This document shows, one piece after another, positions 1 through 8,639 of a stretch of DNA of 64,000 nucleotides. The DNA is from Thermogemmatispora carboxidivorans (GTDB lineage: Bacteria; Chloroflexota; Ktedonobacteria; Ktedonobacterales; Ktedonobacteraceae). Numbering within the stretch: position 1 is the stretch's first letter; each line of letters starts with the position of its first letter. The stretch is from positions 3,100,001 through 3,164,000 of the forward strand of contig NZ_JNIM01000001.1 of assembly GCF_000702505.1 (NCBI RefSeq). The letters are read 5' to 3'. Under the pieces are notes generated by a model that was given only the letters and a program-made list of their open reading frames with translations, did not search any database and was not told the DNA's origin. The translations under genes and the position numbers were made by a program.

Positions 1-1344
1 TACCATTACCCCCTTCTCGCCAGGACCAAGCGGAGTGCCGTCGAGTGGCGAGACGACGCGGGCCTCGATGCCGGGTAGAGGTATGGTGGCAGAACCAGGT
101 TTGATAGGGAGCATGCCCAGACCATAGGGATTGCCAAAGATCGGGCCGCCGGTCTCTGTCTGCCACATATGATCGATGACGGGGATTCGATTGTGCAGGA
201 CGGTCTCTTGCAGCCAGGACCAGGCCGGAGCGTTGAGAACTTCACCGGCGCAAAAGACACGCTCCAGCGTGGAGAGGTCATAGCGTCGCGCCGGCTCCGC
301 GCCATACTTCATCAGCAAACGCACAGCGGTGGGAGAGGTGAAGATGCCGCTGACGGCAAACTCTTCCACGGTCTGCCAGAGGACATCGGGCGCAGGATAG
401 TCAAGCGCTCCCTCAAAGGCCAGGGTGGTGGCACCAGCGATGAGCGGGGCGTAGACAATGTAGCTGTGCCCGACAACCCAGCCAATGTCTGAGGTGGACC
501 ACCAGACATCGGTCGGCTTGAGGCCGAAGACCCACTGGCCCATGCTGTGAATGTGCACCTGGTAGCCACCATGCATGTGGACGGCAAGCTTGGGCTTGGC
601 AGTCGTCCCCGAGGTCGCCAAAATATAGGCCGGTTCGTTAGCCTCAAGGGGAAGGTAGCTGCCACTCTGCCCGCTGGCATGCGCGAGGAATTCCTGCCAG
701 GAGAGGTCACGCCCAGCCTGCATGGTGACCGGCTGGCTGCCACGCTGTAAGACCACAACACGCTCGACGCTGCCGTTGCCAGCGGCCAGGGCGACATCAA
801 CGATCTCTTTGAGGTTGGTCCCTTTGCCTTTGCGATAGGTGATATCAGCGGTGAAGACCAGGCGCGAGCCGCTGGCTTCGATGCGATCGCGCAGAGCCTG
901 AGCGCCGAAGCCGGCGAAGACGACGAGGTGAATGGCGCCAATACGGACCGCGGCGAGCATGAGCATGATGGCCTCGGGGAAGGTCGGCATATAGATAGTA
1001 ATGCGGTCTCCCCGCTGGATGCCCAGACCGCGCAGGGCAGCCGCCAGGCGCTCAACCTCGTGCAGGAGCTGAGCATAGGTATAGAGGCGGCGCTCGCCGC
1101 GCTCGTTCAAATAAATGAGGGCAGTGTGACCGCCCCAGCCACGCTTGACATGATGATCCAGGGCACTGTAGGAGAGATTCGTTTCCCCGCCAATGAACCA
1201 GCGGAAGGTCGGTGGGGTCCACTCAAAGGCGCGGTCCCAGTGCCGGAACCAGGGGAGCTGCTCCGCTGCCTTGCTCCAGAAGGCCTCTGGCTTCTCGCGT
1301 GCCTCCTCCAGCCAGCGCTCGACAACAGGAGTGATCAGCTTCAT
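1..1344 (-). CDS. acs: Acetyl-CoA synthetase (AMP-forming acyl-CoA ligase), C-terminus beyond window
   Basis: AMP-forming ligase that activates acetate (or a short acyl acid) to its CoA thioester in the cytoplasm. The frame opens at ATG 1344 behind an AAAGGCGG ribosome site and stays open for 448 codons to the left edge, so the C-terminal lid domain with its conserved lysine is not visible. The core adenylation motif reads SGTTAKPK, with Ala where most relatives have Gly. The WWSTSDIGWVVGHSY and WQTETGG motifs are those of acetyl/propionyl-CoA synthetases. Family members are about 640 residues, so roughly 200 are missing from view. Substrate is inferred from family resemblance only; another short-chain acyl-CoA ligase is possible. 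Confidence 0.85.
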   Translation of the reverse strand, partial: MKLITPVVERWLEEAREKPEAFWSKAAEQLPWFRHWDRAFEWTPPTFRWFIGGETNLSYSALDHHVKRGWGGHTALIYLNERGERRLYTYAQLLHEVERLAAALRGLGIQRGDRITIYMPTFPEAIMLMLAAVRIGAIHLVVFAGFGAQALRDRIEASGSRLVFTADITYRKGKGTNLKEIVDVALAAGNGSVERVVVLQRGSQPVTMQAGRDLSWQEFLAHASGQSGSYLPLEANEPAYILATSGTTAKPKLAVHMHGGYQVHIHSMGQWVFGLKPTDVWWSTSDIGWVVGHSYIVYAPLIAGATTLAFEGALDYPAPDVLWQTVEEFAVSGIFTSPTAVRLLMKYGAEPARRYDLSTLERVFCAGEVLNAPAWSWLQETVLHNRIPVIDHMWQTETGGPIFGNPYGLGMLPIKPGSATIPLPGIEARVVSPLDGTPLGPGEKGVMV

Positions 1345-1667
1345 AGACTGGCCGCCTTTCTCTTCTTCGAGGACGAACATCCGTGGCAGACGTGGCCCGG
1401 TCGATCAATAGTCCGGTGGCCCGCAAGCCTCTCTGATTTGCATTGTAACCCATGAGCCTGGGATCTGCAAAGAGACGAGAAGCGCTTTGCTTCGTTCATG
1501 ACTGGCATGAGTATGCCAGGAGAGAGAGGGCAAAGCAAGGTCGCCTGCTTTCTCTTCGGCAGCTGTCGCTTTGCGCCGGCCCTGCTGCAGAGAGTGCCCG
1601 CTGGTCAGGCAGACCCGTAGGCGCTCTCACTTTGCCCTGCCCGCTACCAGCCGAAAAAGGGCAGCCG
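1345..1667. other. Intergenic, upstream of acs and downstream of methyltransferase 1
   Basis: No convincing gene. A perfect short palindrome lies at 1502-1519 (CTGGCAT, 4-nt spacer, ATGCCAG), which could be an operator for acs or a weak hairpin. No good sigma-70 promoter was recognised here on the minus strand. The open frames in this stretch have no family resemblance and lack ribosome sites. Confidence 0.4.
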
Positions 1668-2585
1668 TTAGCCCTCTGCTTCCGCGCGAGGCTGAGCCTG
1701 CTCTCCTCTGGTCCCTGGCTCGCCCTCATCTGCAGCCAGCGGTTTGCGCCCCCAGACCGTCACCAGCGGCCAGAGTGCGCAGAAATCGTCTTGCTGCATC
1801 TCAGCTACGGCCTGCTGATACAGGCGCTCCAGCTCAGCCTTCGTCGCAACCCCTACCTTCATGAGGAAAGGCTGGATCAACTCAAACCCAAGCAGGTAGT
1901 CTTTAAAAACAGCATAGTGGGCCTCTGTACCTACTGACCACTCGATGATACTCGATCGCACCTGTACCTCTTCAAAGCCCGCCTGTCTTACCAGGCGCGG
2001 CAAGACGGGAGTGATCCCCATACGGCGCCCGTTCGGCGAGAAGCTCTGGCCCGCACGCTTGAAGGCCTCATAGATCAGCCCCCAATACTGCTCGGTAGCA
2101 AGGCTACTACACCACGGGCCTTCGGTTTCCGTCAGGCGGACGATGCCGCCCGGCTTGAGCAGCCGGTAGCACTCCGCCAGCAGCTTCGGCCAGGCCCCCG
2201 GCAGCATGAAGGCACACATCAATCGAGCATTGATTAGATCAAAGGAGCCGTCTTCGAAGGCCAGCGGCTCCATCACATTCATCACCTCAAAGTGCGCATT
2301 CTCCAGCCCTCTCGACCAGGCCTGCGCCCGCGCATACTCGATCACCTGCCGACTGATATCCACCCCGATCACTTCTCCCTTCGGATACTGAAAGGCCAGC
2401 TCTAAGGCCCATCCTCCCGGCCCACACGCCAGATCCAGCACCCGCCCTCGCTCCGGCAGCCTGATCCCTGCCTCGGGCAACAGTCCCCCCATTCCTTCCG
2501 TCAGCAGTCGATCCTGCTGCATCAGCCGCGCCAGCTCTCCTGCATTCTCCGGGTCAATCGGATAGGTATTTTCCGGTTCGGCCAT
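1668..2585 (-). CDS. Class I SAM-dependent methyltransferase, paralogue 1
   Basis: Predicted 305-residue cytoplasmic methyltransferase. The Rossmann motif I DLACGPGG sits at residues 51-58, followed by an acidic strand-2 end (VIGVDIS) and a ubiE-like post-motif LLKPGGIVRLTETE. The start at 2585 (MAEPENTYPID) is chosen because AAGGAG lies 8 nt upstream; a longer frame to 2645 has no ribosome site. It is a tandem copy of the next gene: the first ~150 residues are almost identical while the C-terminal halves differ clearly. A third paralogue sits at 57662. Substrate is unknown. Resemblance to UbiE/menaquinone or small-molecule methyltransferases is general only. Confidence 0.85.
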   Translation of the reverse strand: MAEPENTYPIDPENAGELARLMQQDRLLTEGMGGLLPEAGIRLPERGRVLDLACGPGGWALELAFQYPKGEVIGVDISRQVIEYARAQAWSRGLENAHFEVMNVMEPLAFEDGSFDLINARLMCAFMLPGAWPKLLAECYRLLKPGGIVRLTETEGPWCSSLATEQYWGLIYEAFKRAGQSFSPNGRRMGITPVLPRLVRQAGFEEVQVRSSIIEWSVGTEAHYAVFKDYLLGFELIQPFLMKVGVATKAELERLYQQAVAEMQQDDFCALWPLVTVWGRKPLAADEGEPGTRGEQAQPRAEAEG

Positions 2586-2600
2586 TAACCATGCTCCTTG
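2236..2600. repeat. Copy 1 of ~350-bp near-identical duplication (methyltransferase N-terminal half)
   Basis: This block matches 3479-3843 with only one or two substitutions seen (for example AAAGTGCGC against AAAGCGCGC in the plus-strand reading). Both flanks diverge much more, so the identity is patchy and suggests gene conversion between tandem copies. Confidence 0.8.
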
Positions 2601-2907
2601 CTCAACCTCATGTTCACCTGGCGTCCAGATCAGCGTGATCACCACTGCCTCTGGCGCTTCTTCCTCAAGTGTACCAGGAGTCGACCGCGCAGCGGAAGGG
2701 ATACAGTAACAATACTGCCGATCCAGTAAGCATCAGCAGGTAGAGCTACCCAGCAGGTGCCCCTCACTACAGAATCCGGCACTACCCCTTGTCACCTGTC
2801 CATCCTCATTGTGCGCCGCTTTCATGGCAAGCAGCCCCTCCCCGGAGCAGGGATCTTCCCGGCCTCATGTCAAGCCGAGGCCAGGAAGATCGAGACAGTG
2901 CGCTCAC
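2586..2907. other. Intergenic between tandem methyltransferases
   Basis: Holds the leader of methyltransferase 1. A short stretch (CTCAAGTGTACCAG) recurs at the equivalent place upstream of methyltransferase 2 near 3909, so the duplication included some upstream sequence. No gene or clear promoter recognised. Confidence 0.4.
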
Positions 2908-3828
2908 TCAGCCGTCCGTCTTGCCGAGGTCTGACCCGGCCAGAGCCTGCTCCGGCGCCGCTTCCGCTTCACGACTGGTCGGAGGCTTATAGCCCCAGAC
3001 CGTCAACAAATGCCAGAGCGCGCAAAAATCCTCTTGTTGCATCTCAGCTACGGCCTGCTGATACAGATGCTCCAGCTCCTCCCTGGTCGCCATCCCCACC
3101 TTTACCAGGAAAGGCTGAACCAGCTCCAGGCCGAGAAGATAATCCTTAAAGACAGGATAGTGGGCCTCCGTTCCCATCGACCACTCGATGGCCGTGGCAC
3201 GCAGCTGCACCTGCTCAAAGCCCGCCTTCCTCACCAGGCGCGGCAAGACGGGAGTGATCCCTATATGGCGCCCATCCGCCGAGAGACTTTGACCAGCTCG
3301 CTTCAGCGCTTGTGCCACCAGAGAAGCAAAGCGCTCATAGGCTGGACTGGTCGTCAGGGGTGCCTCGGTTTCCGTCAGACGGACGATGCCGCCCGGCTTG
3401 AGCAGCCGGTAGCACTCCGCCAGCAGCTTCGGCCAGGCCCCCGGCAACATGAAACCAGCGAGCAAGCGTCCGTTGATCAGATCGAAGGAGCCGTCTTCGA
3501 AGGCCAGCGGCTCCATCACATTCATCACCTCAAAGCGCGCATTCTCCAGCCCTCTCGACCAGGCCTGCGCCCGCGCATACTCGATCACCTGCCGACTGAT
3601 ATCCACCCCGATCACTTCTCCCTTCGGATACTGAAAGGCCAGCTCTAAGGCCCATCCTCCCGGCCCACACGCCAGATCCAGCACCCGCCCTCGCTCCGGC
3701 AGCCTGATCCCTGCCTCGGGCAACAGTCCCCCCATTCCTTCCGTCAGCAGTCGATCCTGCTGCATCAGCCGCGCCAGCTCTCCTGCATTCTCCGGGTCAA
3801 TCGGATAGGTATTTTCCGGTTCGGCCAT
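2908..3828 (-). CDS. Class I SAM-dependent methyltransferase, paralogue 2
   Basis: 306-residue tandem paralogue of the gene at 1668. Start at 3828 (MAEPENTYPID) has AAGGAG 9 nt upstream. Motif I DLACGPGG is at residues 51-58. N-terminal SAM-binding half is nearly identical to paralogue 1; the C-terminal half, which normally shapes the substrate pocket, has many changes, so the two enzymes may act on different substrates or one may be relaxing. The C-terminal tail (after GYKPPTS) is low-complexity and Ala/Glu-rich. The divergent neighbour at 4114 is the ECF41-controlled oxidoreductase; functional coupling is possible but not shown. Confidence 0.85.
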   Translation of the reverse strand: MAEPENTYPIDPENAGELARLMQQDRLLTEGMGGLLPEAGIRLPERGRVLDLACGPGGWALELAFQYPKGEVIGVDISRQVIEYARAQAWSRGLENARFEVMNVMEPLAFEDGSFDLINGRLLAGFMLPGAWPKLLAECYRLLKPGGIVRLTETEAPLTTSPAYERFASLVAQALKRAGQSLSADGRHIGITPVLPRLVRKAGFEQVQLRATAIEWSMGTEAHYPVFKDYLLGLELVQPFLVKVGMATREELEHLYQQAVAEMQQEDFCALWHLLTVWGYKPPTSREAEAAPEQALAGSDLGKTDG

Positions 3829-3843
3829 TGACTGTGCTCCTTG
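3479..3843. repeat. Copy 2 of ~350-bp near-identical duplication
   Basis: Partner of 2236-2600, offset 1243 bp. See that entry. Confidence 0.8.
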
Positions 3844-4038
3844 CTTCTCCCTGGTTTCACCTGGCATTCAGGGAAGCACTATTGGGACAGTCCCGAGTGC
3901 TTCTTTCTCAAGTGTACCAGCAGCAGGCCATGCAATGGAAGAGAGAGAGTCACAATGCGCACGATCCGGCGCCGCAGCTCAACGTCGGCCCGGCCAGAGA
4001 CAAGACCCATCGAGCAGCGCAAAATCTCCGGCTCACGC

Positions 4039-4065
4039 TGTCACAAATCGGGGGTAGCTCCCGTC
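4039..4065 (+). promoter_or_regulatory. ECF41-type promoter in front of the FAD oxidoreductase
   Basis: TGTCACA at 4039-4045, a spacer of exactly 16 nt, then CGTC at 4062-4065. This matches the published ECF41 promoter consensus as I recall it (TGTCACA, 16 nt, CGTC). It lies 48 nt before the oxidoreductase start, and an ECF41 sigma gene follows that gene, so the match is very unlikely to be chance. Confidence 0.85.
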
Positions 4066-4113
4066 TGCTTTGTGTCATCAGCAAAGATCACCCCTATTCG
4101 GGAGGAAAATAAG

Positions 4114-5418
4114 ATGCAGACAGATATTGCAATCGTCGGCGGTGGCCTGACGGGACTGGCAGCCGCCACTTACCTGGCGCGGGCCGGCCTGCAGGTCACC
4201 GTCTTTGAAAAAGCAGCCAGCCTCGGAGGGCGAGCCGCCACCCAGGTTCATCAAGGCTACAGCCTGAACCGTGGAGGCCACGCCCTCTATAGCGGAGGCG
4301 CGGCGACCCGCGTCCTGCGCGAGCTGGGCATCAGCTTCCACGCCGGCTCACCGCACGGCGTTCAGGCCCTCTTCCAGGAGCACTTTTTCGCCTACCCAGG
4401 AGACGCCGCCAGCTTCCTGAGCACGACCTTGCTCAACGGAGCCGAGAAAGTGGAGCTACTGAGACTCCTGACCAGACTGGCGATCCTTAAACCACGCCGT
4501 CTGGCCTCTGTCAGCGTGCAGTCCTGGGTCGACCAACATGTCAGACACGAGCGAGTGCATCGGCTGCTGCTGGCTAGCGCCCGCACCCTGACCTACAGCG
4601 GCAACCTGGAACTGATCAGTATGGAGCCTTTTGTTACGCAGTTGCAGCTTTCATTGAAACGACCCGTGCTCTACATCGATGGAGGCTGGCAGGCCCTGAT
4701 CGCAGGGCTGCGCCGCGCCGCCGAGGAGGCCGGGGCTCATCTCCAGCCAGGGACGCGCGTCGCAGCTGTCCTCCAGGATAACGGGCGTGTTCGGGGGCTC
4801 GAGCTGGGCAACGGGCACCTGTACGAGGCGCAGGCCGTGCTCCTGGCAACGGAGCCAGCCGACGTCGCGCGCCTGGTAGCTGATCCCCTGTTAAAACAGC
4901 GTCTGGCAGCACTGACGCCGCTGCCTGTGGCCTGTCTCGACGTCGCTCTGCAGCGCCTGCCACATCCCGAGCGGCCAGTTTCCCTGGACCTTGACCAGCC
5001 GCGCTTCTACTCGACCCAATCGCTCTTTGCTCGTGTTGCGCCCGCCGGCGGGGCGGTACTGCACGCTGTCCGCTACCTTGACCCGACAGACCCTGGCGAA
5101 GCCCGAGAGCACGAGCGGGAGCTAGAGGAGCTGCTCGATCTGGCGCAACCGGGCTGGCGCGATCTGGTGGTCAAGCGCTTCTTCCTGCCCCATCTGCCGG
5201 TCATGGGAGCCGTGCCGAGTGCCAGCCGTAACGGCTTTGCAGGGCGCCCAGAGCCACAGGTAGAGCACATCAGCGGCCTCTACCTGGCAGGAGACTGGGT
5301 CGGCCATGAGGGCTATCTCGCCGACGCTTGCTTTGCCAGCGCCCGCCAGGCGGCGCAGCTGCTGCTCGCCGATCTGGCCAGGCGAGGAGCACCCCGTCAC
5401 GCCAGGGTAGCAGCATAG
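4114..5418 (+). CDS. FAD-dependent oxidoreductase (phytoene desaturase / amine oxidase fold)
   Basis: 434-residue flavoenzyme. The N-terminus carries a dinucleotide-binding GGGLTGLAAATYL at residues 8-20 and an FEKAASLGGRA box, as in carotenoid desaturases, protoporphyrinogen oxidases and flavin amine oxidases. The C-terminal LAGDWVG...LADACFAS segment is the usual FAD-binding signature of that superfamily. Start at 4114 is fixed by GGAGG at 4101; the frame extends further upstream but across the promoter. It sits directly before an ECF41 sigma gene, in the position typical of the 'oxidoreductase' partner of ECF41 loci, and has the ECF41 promoter. Substrate unknown; a soluble cytoplasmic enzyme is expected. 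Confidence 0.85.
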   Translation: MQTDIAIVGGGLTGLAAATYLARAGLQVTVFEKAASLGGRAATQVHQGYSLNRGGHALYSGGAATRVLRELGISFHAGSPHGVQALFQEHFFAYPGDAASFLSTTLLNGAEKVELLRLLTRLAILKPRRLASVSVQSWVDQHVRHERVHRLLLASARTLTYSGNLELISMEPFVTQLQLSLKRPVLYIDGGWQALIAGLRRAAEEAGAHLQPGTRVAAVLQDNGRVRGLELGNGHLYEAQAVLLATEPADVARLVADPLLKQRLAALTPLPVACLDVALQRLPHPERPVSLDLDQPRFYSTQSLFARVAPAGGAVLHAVRYLDPTDPGEAREHERELEELLDLAQPGWRDLVVKRFFLPHLPVMGAVPSASRNGFAGRPEPQVEHISGLYLAGDWVGHEGYLADACFASARQAAQLLLADLARRGAPRHARVAA

Positions 5419-5424
5419 TATAAT
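5419..5424 (+). promoter_or_regulatory. Possible -10 box for the sigma factor gene
   Basis: Perfect TATAAT immediately after the oxidoreductase stop. The expected -35 position (GTCACG, 5396-5401) is poor, so this is only a candidate for a separate housekeeping promoter of the sigma gene. Confidence 0.3.
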
Positions 5425-5440
5425 GGAGGTCTAGTATGGT

Positions 5441-5485
5441 ATGCTCTGTCATGTGCCGCCGCAAGGAAGACACATGACAGAGCAT
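5441..5485 (+). promoter_or_regulatory. Perfect 15-bp hairpin enclosing ribosome site and start codon
   Basis: ATGCTCTGTCATGTG (5441-5455) and CACATGACAGAGCAT (5471-5485) are exact reverse complements around a 15-nt loop. The loop holds AAGGAAG (5463-5469) and the downstream arm holds ATG 5474, so folding would bury the start region of the sigma factor mRNA. It could also act as a partial terminator after the oxidoreductase. No U-run follows. Confidence 0.7.
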
Positions 5486-6487
5486 GAGCGCGTCCGGTCC
5501 GGCAGGGAAGCAGCCGCTGAGGGCTTCCAGCTCGGTCGGGCACGCAGATCAAGTCGCAAGCAGATGACACATACAAGCGAAGAGACAACCCGCATCTTTG
5601 AAGAGTACCGCTTCCTGCTCTTCTCCATCGCCTACCGCATGCTAGGCGAGGCCAGCGCAGCCGAGGATATGGTACAGGAAGCCTTTCTACGCTGGCTGCA
5701 GGCCGACGAGCAGGCAGTGCAGTCGCCGCGTGCCTACCTGACCACAATCATTGTGCGGCTGTGCATCGATCAGCTGCGCTCCGCCCGAGCGCAGCGCGAG
5801 GTCTATGTCGGCCCATGGCTGCCCGAGCCCCTGGCCACAGGTGAGCATCCTGAGCTGGTGGCCACAGCAGAGCTGGCGGAATCGCTCTCCTTCGCCTACC
5901 TCCTCATGCTAGAGAAGCTCAGTCCCCGCGAACGGGCAGTCCTCTTGCTGCGCGAGGTCTTTGACTATCAATACCCCGAGATCGCAACCATCCTCGGGAC
6001 GAATCCGGCAACCTGTCGACAGCTCCTCCACCGTGCCCACCAGCGCCTGGGTCAGCATGAGCGACGTTTCAGCGTCCCACGCGCCCAACAGGAGCAGCTC
6101 ACGGCCCGTTTCCTCCAAGCGACCGCCGAGGGGGATGTCGAGGGATTGCTTGGCTTATTGACCGACGAGACCATCTTTATCGCCGACGGCGGCGGCAAGG
6201 TCAAGGCCGCCCTGAAGCCAATTCAGGGAGCGAAGCGCGTGGCACGCGGCATGCTCGGCGCGCTGCGCAAATGGTTCCCGACCGATCTGCAGCCGCAGCT
6301 CGCCGAGGTCAACGGCCAACCGGCCATCATCGGTCTGGCGCAGGGGAAGGCGGTCGGACTGGTCATCCTGGAGCTGGAGCCACAAGGGGAGCGCATCAGC
6401 CGTGTCTACGGCGTGGTCAATCCCGAGAAATTGGGCTGGCTGACGGAAAGAGAGATTCGCACGCTTGCTATCAGCGATCGGCCCTGA
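5474..6487 (+). CDS. ECF41-family RNA polymerase sigma factor with SnoaL-like C-terminal domain
   Basis: 337 residues. Region 2 begins at FEEYRFLLFSIAYRMLGE and includes the EDMVQEAFLRWLQ helix; region 4 carries LSPRERAVLLLREVFDY and the PATCRQLLHRA recognition helix. The WLPEPL linker motif, the DGGGKVKAAL motif and the NPEKLGW end motif are hallmarks of group ECF41, whose fused SnoaL-like domain controls activity without a separate anti-sigma factor. Start 5474 is chosen for AAGGAAG 4-5 nt upstream, inside a strong hairpin; 5564 (MTHTSEET) would give the usual family N-terminus but has no ribosome site. It probably drives the upstream oxidoreductase through the promoter at 4039. Confidence 0.9.
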   Translation: MTEHERVRSGREAAAEGFQLGRARRSSRKQMTHTSEETTRIFEEYRFLLFSIAYRMLGEASAAEDMVQEAFLRWLQADEQAVQSPRAYLTTIIVRLCIDQLRSARAQREVYVGPWLPEPLATGEHPELVATAELAESLSFAYLLMLEKLSPRERAVLLLREVFDYQYPEIATILGTNPATCRQLLHRAHQRLGQHERRFSVPRAQQEQLTARFLQATAEGDVEGLLGLLTDETIFIADGGGKVKAALKPIQGAKRVARGMLGALRKWFPTDLQPQLAEVNGQPAIIGLAQGKAVGLVILELEPQGERISRVYGVVNPEKLGWLTEREIRTLAISDRP

Positions 6488-6574
6488 CCTCGGACCAGCC
6501 AGACCAGAGCGCGGGCAATGTGGCCATTCCTGAGAACGGGAAACTCGATTGGCCCGAAAGACCTCTCCTTTCGC

Positions 6575-7449
6575 TCAACTCTCCAGCTCAGTGATGCCCT
6601 GATAGTGCTGGACTATGTAATCTTTGAGGCCCTGGAACAGGCTGATATTGGCCATAGTGACTAGATCCCAATAGACCTTCTTCTTGTCTATCTTTTCTAT
6701 GATCAGCGAGGTATCCCGAAGCGTGAAGGCGCGAATCTCGAACCAAAAGAGTCGTTTGTCTTTCCAGCTCACTTCTTCCCGGTTGAGACGCAAATCGCCA
6801 AAGGTCACTGTGTCGCCCTGTTCGAAGGCCGCAATGACCTGGGGGAGAAGATGGTTTCTAATCTGCTCGTCCAGGAGATCGAGTAGCTCCTCCATTCTGA
6901 CAAAATACAGATCAAAAATGATCTTTTTACCATCTTGAAACTCCAGTCTGTATAAACGCTTTGTTTCCATATAATCGACAAGACTATCACCAACAGCCAC
7001 CATATATATCTTTTTTTTCTTACTTCTCGCCAGAGAGCCGTAATCTGTTCCCAACGCCAGGCAGTCGTACTTCGGCCCCTTTTGTAGACCAATCCTCTAT
7101 CGTAGACATAGAAGCCCCATGAAGAGCGGACCTCATACGCAAGCAAGACCAGAGGGGAGAGCAGAAAGAACGGTATCAGCAGCGCACCTGCTCCGAAGAG
7201 CACGACGACAAAGTACTCGCGAAGCAATTCAGGTATATCATTGTGATGCATAAATAATGCGATAACTAGATACGATAAAAGTATAGATATCAGCAATTTC
7301 GCCATACTCGGGATATCTCCAAATCCAGAGAGGATCGAGGGGCGATAGTGCTTCTTGGGCAGGCCCAAATCGGCGCTCTGGGCTACCTGCTTCACCTCAG
7401 CTGGAACCGCGAGGAGTGACCGCCTCTGCTTCTGGGATGATGGCAACAC
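6575..7449 (-). pseudogene. Membrane protein of unknown function, frameshifted in a poly-A run
   Basis: Two overlapping frames make one protein. The first begins with a GTG at 7449, has two membrane segments (about residues 50-90) and ends in a segment resembling PH-like domains (YVYDRGLVYKRGRSTTAWRWEQITALW). The second continues with KKIYMVAVGDSLV... to TGA at 6575. They join at eight A residues (T-run 7011-7018 on the plus strand); one extra A would fuse them into a ~290-residue product. The architecture recalls DUF6585-type proteins, a weak guess. It may be a true pseudogene, a slippage-expressed gene or a sequencing error; codon content after the shift looks intact. Confidence 0.65.
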
Positions 7450-7673
7450 CGAGGATCACCTGACCTTCTCTCTCTCGAAGGCAGCAGGTTGGCTCTCTGC
7501 TGCTGCAAACGACGCTCGCGCGCACTACGGGGGATATCCGCCTCTCCTCTTGAGAGAACGAAGGAGCAGCAATTTTTTCCGCCTGCTTCGTGCGATAACA
7601 ACTGACTTCCTTATGGCCAGGCACTGTGTGCAGTGCAGAGAACAGCTGTGACTTGTGACTGAGACTACAAGGG

Positions 7674-8513
7674 TTAGGACAACGCGCGATCGACCGGTGG
7701 CTCCCCTGCCTGCGCCGAGCGCAGCCCCTTTGCGATGGAATCCCCAAGGATATGGAAGACGAGATCGGCGCAAAAGTGGCCCAGCATGGCCGCCTCCAGA
7801 CCATAGCGCCAGAAGAGGTAGCCGAAGGCAACCCCAGCAACGCCGTTCAGGAGAAGAGCGCGCCCGATCAAGAGGGGGGTCAGCCTGGTCAGCGCTGCTG
7901 TGGTTGGCAGATGGCCTAGACCAAAAAGCAGAGCCGCCACGACCGCGGCCAGCCAGAAGACGCCGGGCGCGGGCTGGCCTCCTGGCAGGTGCCAGACGAA
8001 GCCGAGCAGCCAGGCGAATAAGGAGAGCAGGAGGAGGCGACAGAGCAGCTCTTCAGCAATGCCACCGTAAAAGCAGGCCAGGAAACGCTTCCAGAGAGCA
8101 GGGATCGGCAAGGCCGTGCGCATGGCCTCCGGTAGCCGAGGCCAGAACACCACGATCTCCAGGACAAGCAGCAGCGCGGCGGGTCCCAGACCCAACAGCA
8201 GGGCCGGCCCAATGAGCGCCTGAGCCTGGGCTGTCACCGCTTTCCCTGCTAGCAGTCCCTCGAGCAAGGGGGCGCCCAGGCCAATCTGATGAGCAATGGG
8301 CAGGCCCAGGCCCACCGCCACCACCAGCAGCGCAACACTCTGCAGCGATTGCAGCAACAGCAGCACCCACAACGGGCGCCCCAGGCGCTCCTGTGCCTGC
8401 TTGAAAACCTTGCCGTTCAGCTCAAGCAGATAAGGAGTTACACAGACAACGCTCACCAGTGCCGCACAGCTCAGAACCAGAAACTCAAGCCAGGGAAAAG
8501 AGAAGTGCAACAT
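7674..8513 (-). CDS. CPBP-family intramembrane metalloprotease (CAAX protease-like)
   Basis: 279-residue polytopic membrane protein with about eight hydrophobic segments. The family motifs are present in order: EELLCR (EExxxR), FGLGH (FxxxH) and HFCAD near the C-terminus, which supply the glutamates and histidines thought to bind the metal. Relatives include type II CAAX prenyl endopeptidases and bacteriocin self-immunity proteins. The start at 8513 (MLHFSFPWLEF) is the first ATG with a hydrophobic N-terminus; the ribosome site is weak. A TATAAT lies 39 nt upstream. Substrate unknown. Confidence 0.85.
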   Translation of the reverse strand: MLHFSFPWLEFLVLSCAALVSVVCVTPYLLELNGKVFKQAQERLGRPLWVLLLLQSLQSVALLVVAVGLGLPIAHQIGLGAPLLEGLLAGKAVTAQAQALIGPALLLGLGPAALLLVLEIVVFWPRLPEAMRTALPIPALWKRFLACFYGGIAEELLCRLLLLSLFAWLLGFVWHLPGGQPAPGVFWLAAVVAALLFGLGHLPTTAALTRLTPLLIGRALLLNGVAGVAFGYLFWRYGLEAAMLGHFCADLVFHILGDSIAKGLRSAQAGEPPVDRALS

Positions 8514-8551
8514 AGGATCATCTCGTCTACGGGCTTACAGCAGGTATACTC

Positions 8552-8580
8552 ATTATAGCATATAGCAATACAACTGGCTA
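8552..8580 (-). promoter_or_regulatory. Promoter for the CPBP protease gene
   Basis: On the minus strand TATAAT (plus 8552-8557) with TAGCCA 17 nt upstream (4 of 6 matches to TTGACA). The whole area is AT-rich against a GC-rich background, which supports a promoter. Confidence 0.5.
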
Positions 8581-8639
8581 GAGCGGAAGCATCCGCCCGG
8601 AGTGTGGGACACACTGAGACCAGCCAGTCAAGACACACA

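Noticed and set aside
1452..1937. 161-codon plus frame overlapping methyltransferase 1
   Set aside because: Antisense shadow; no motif.
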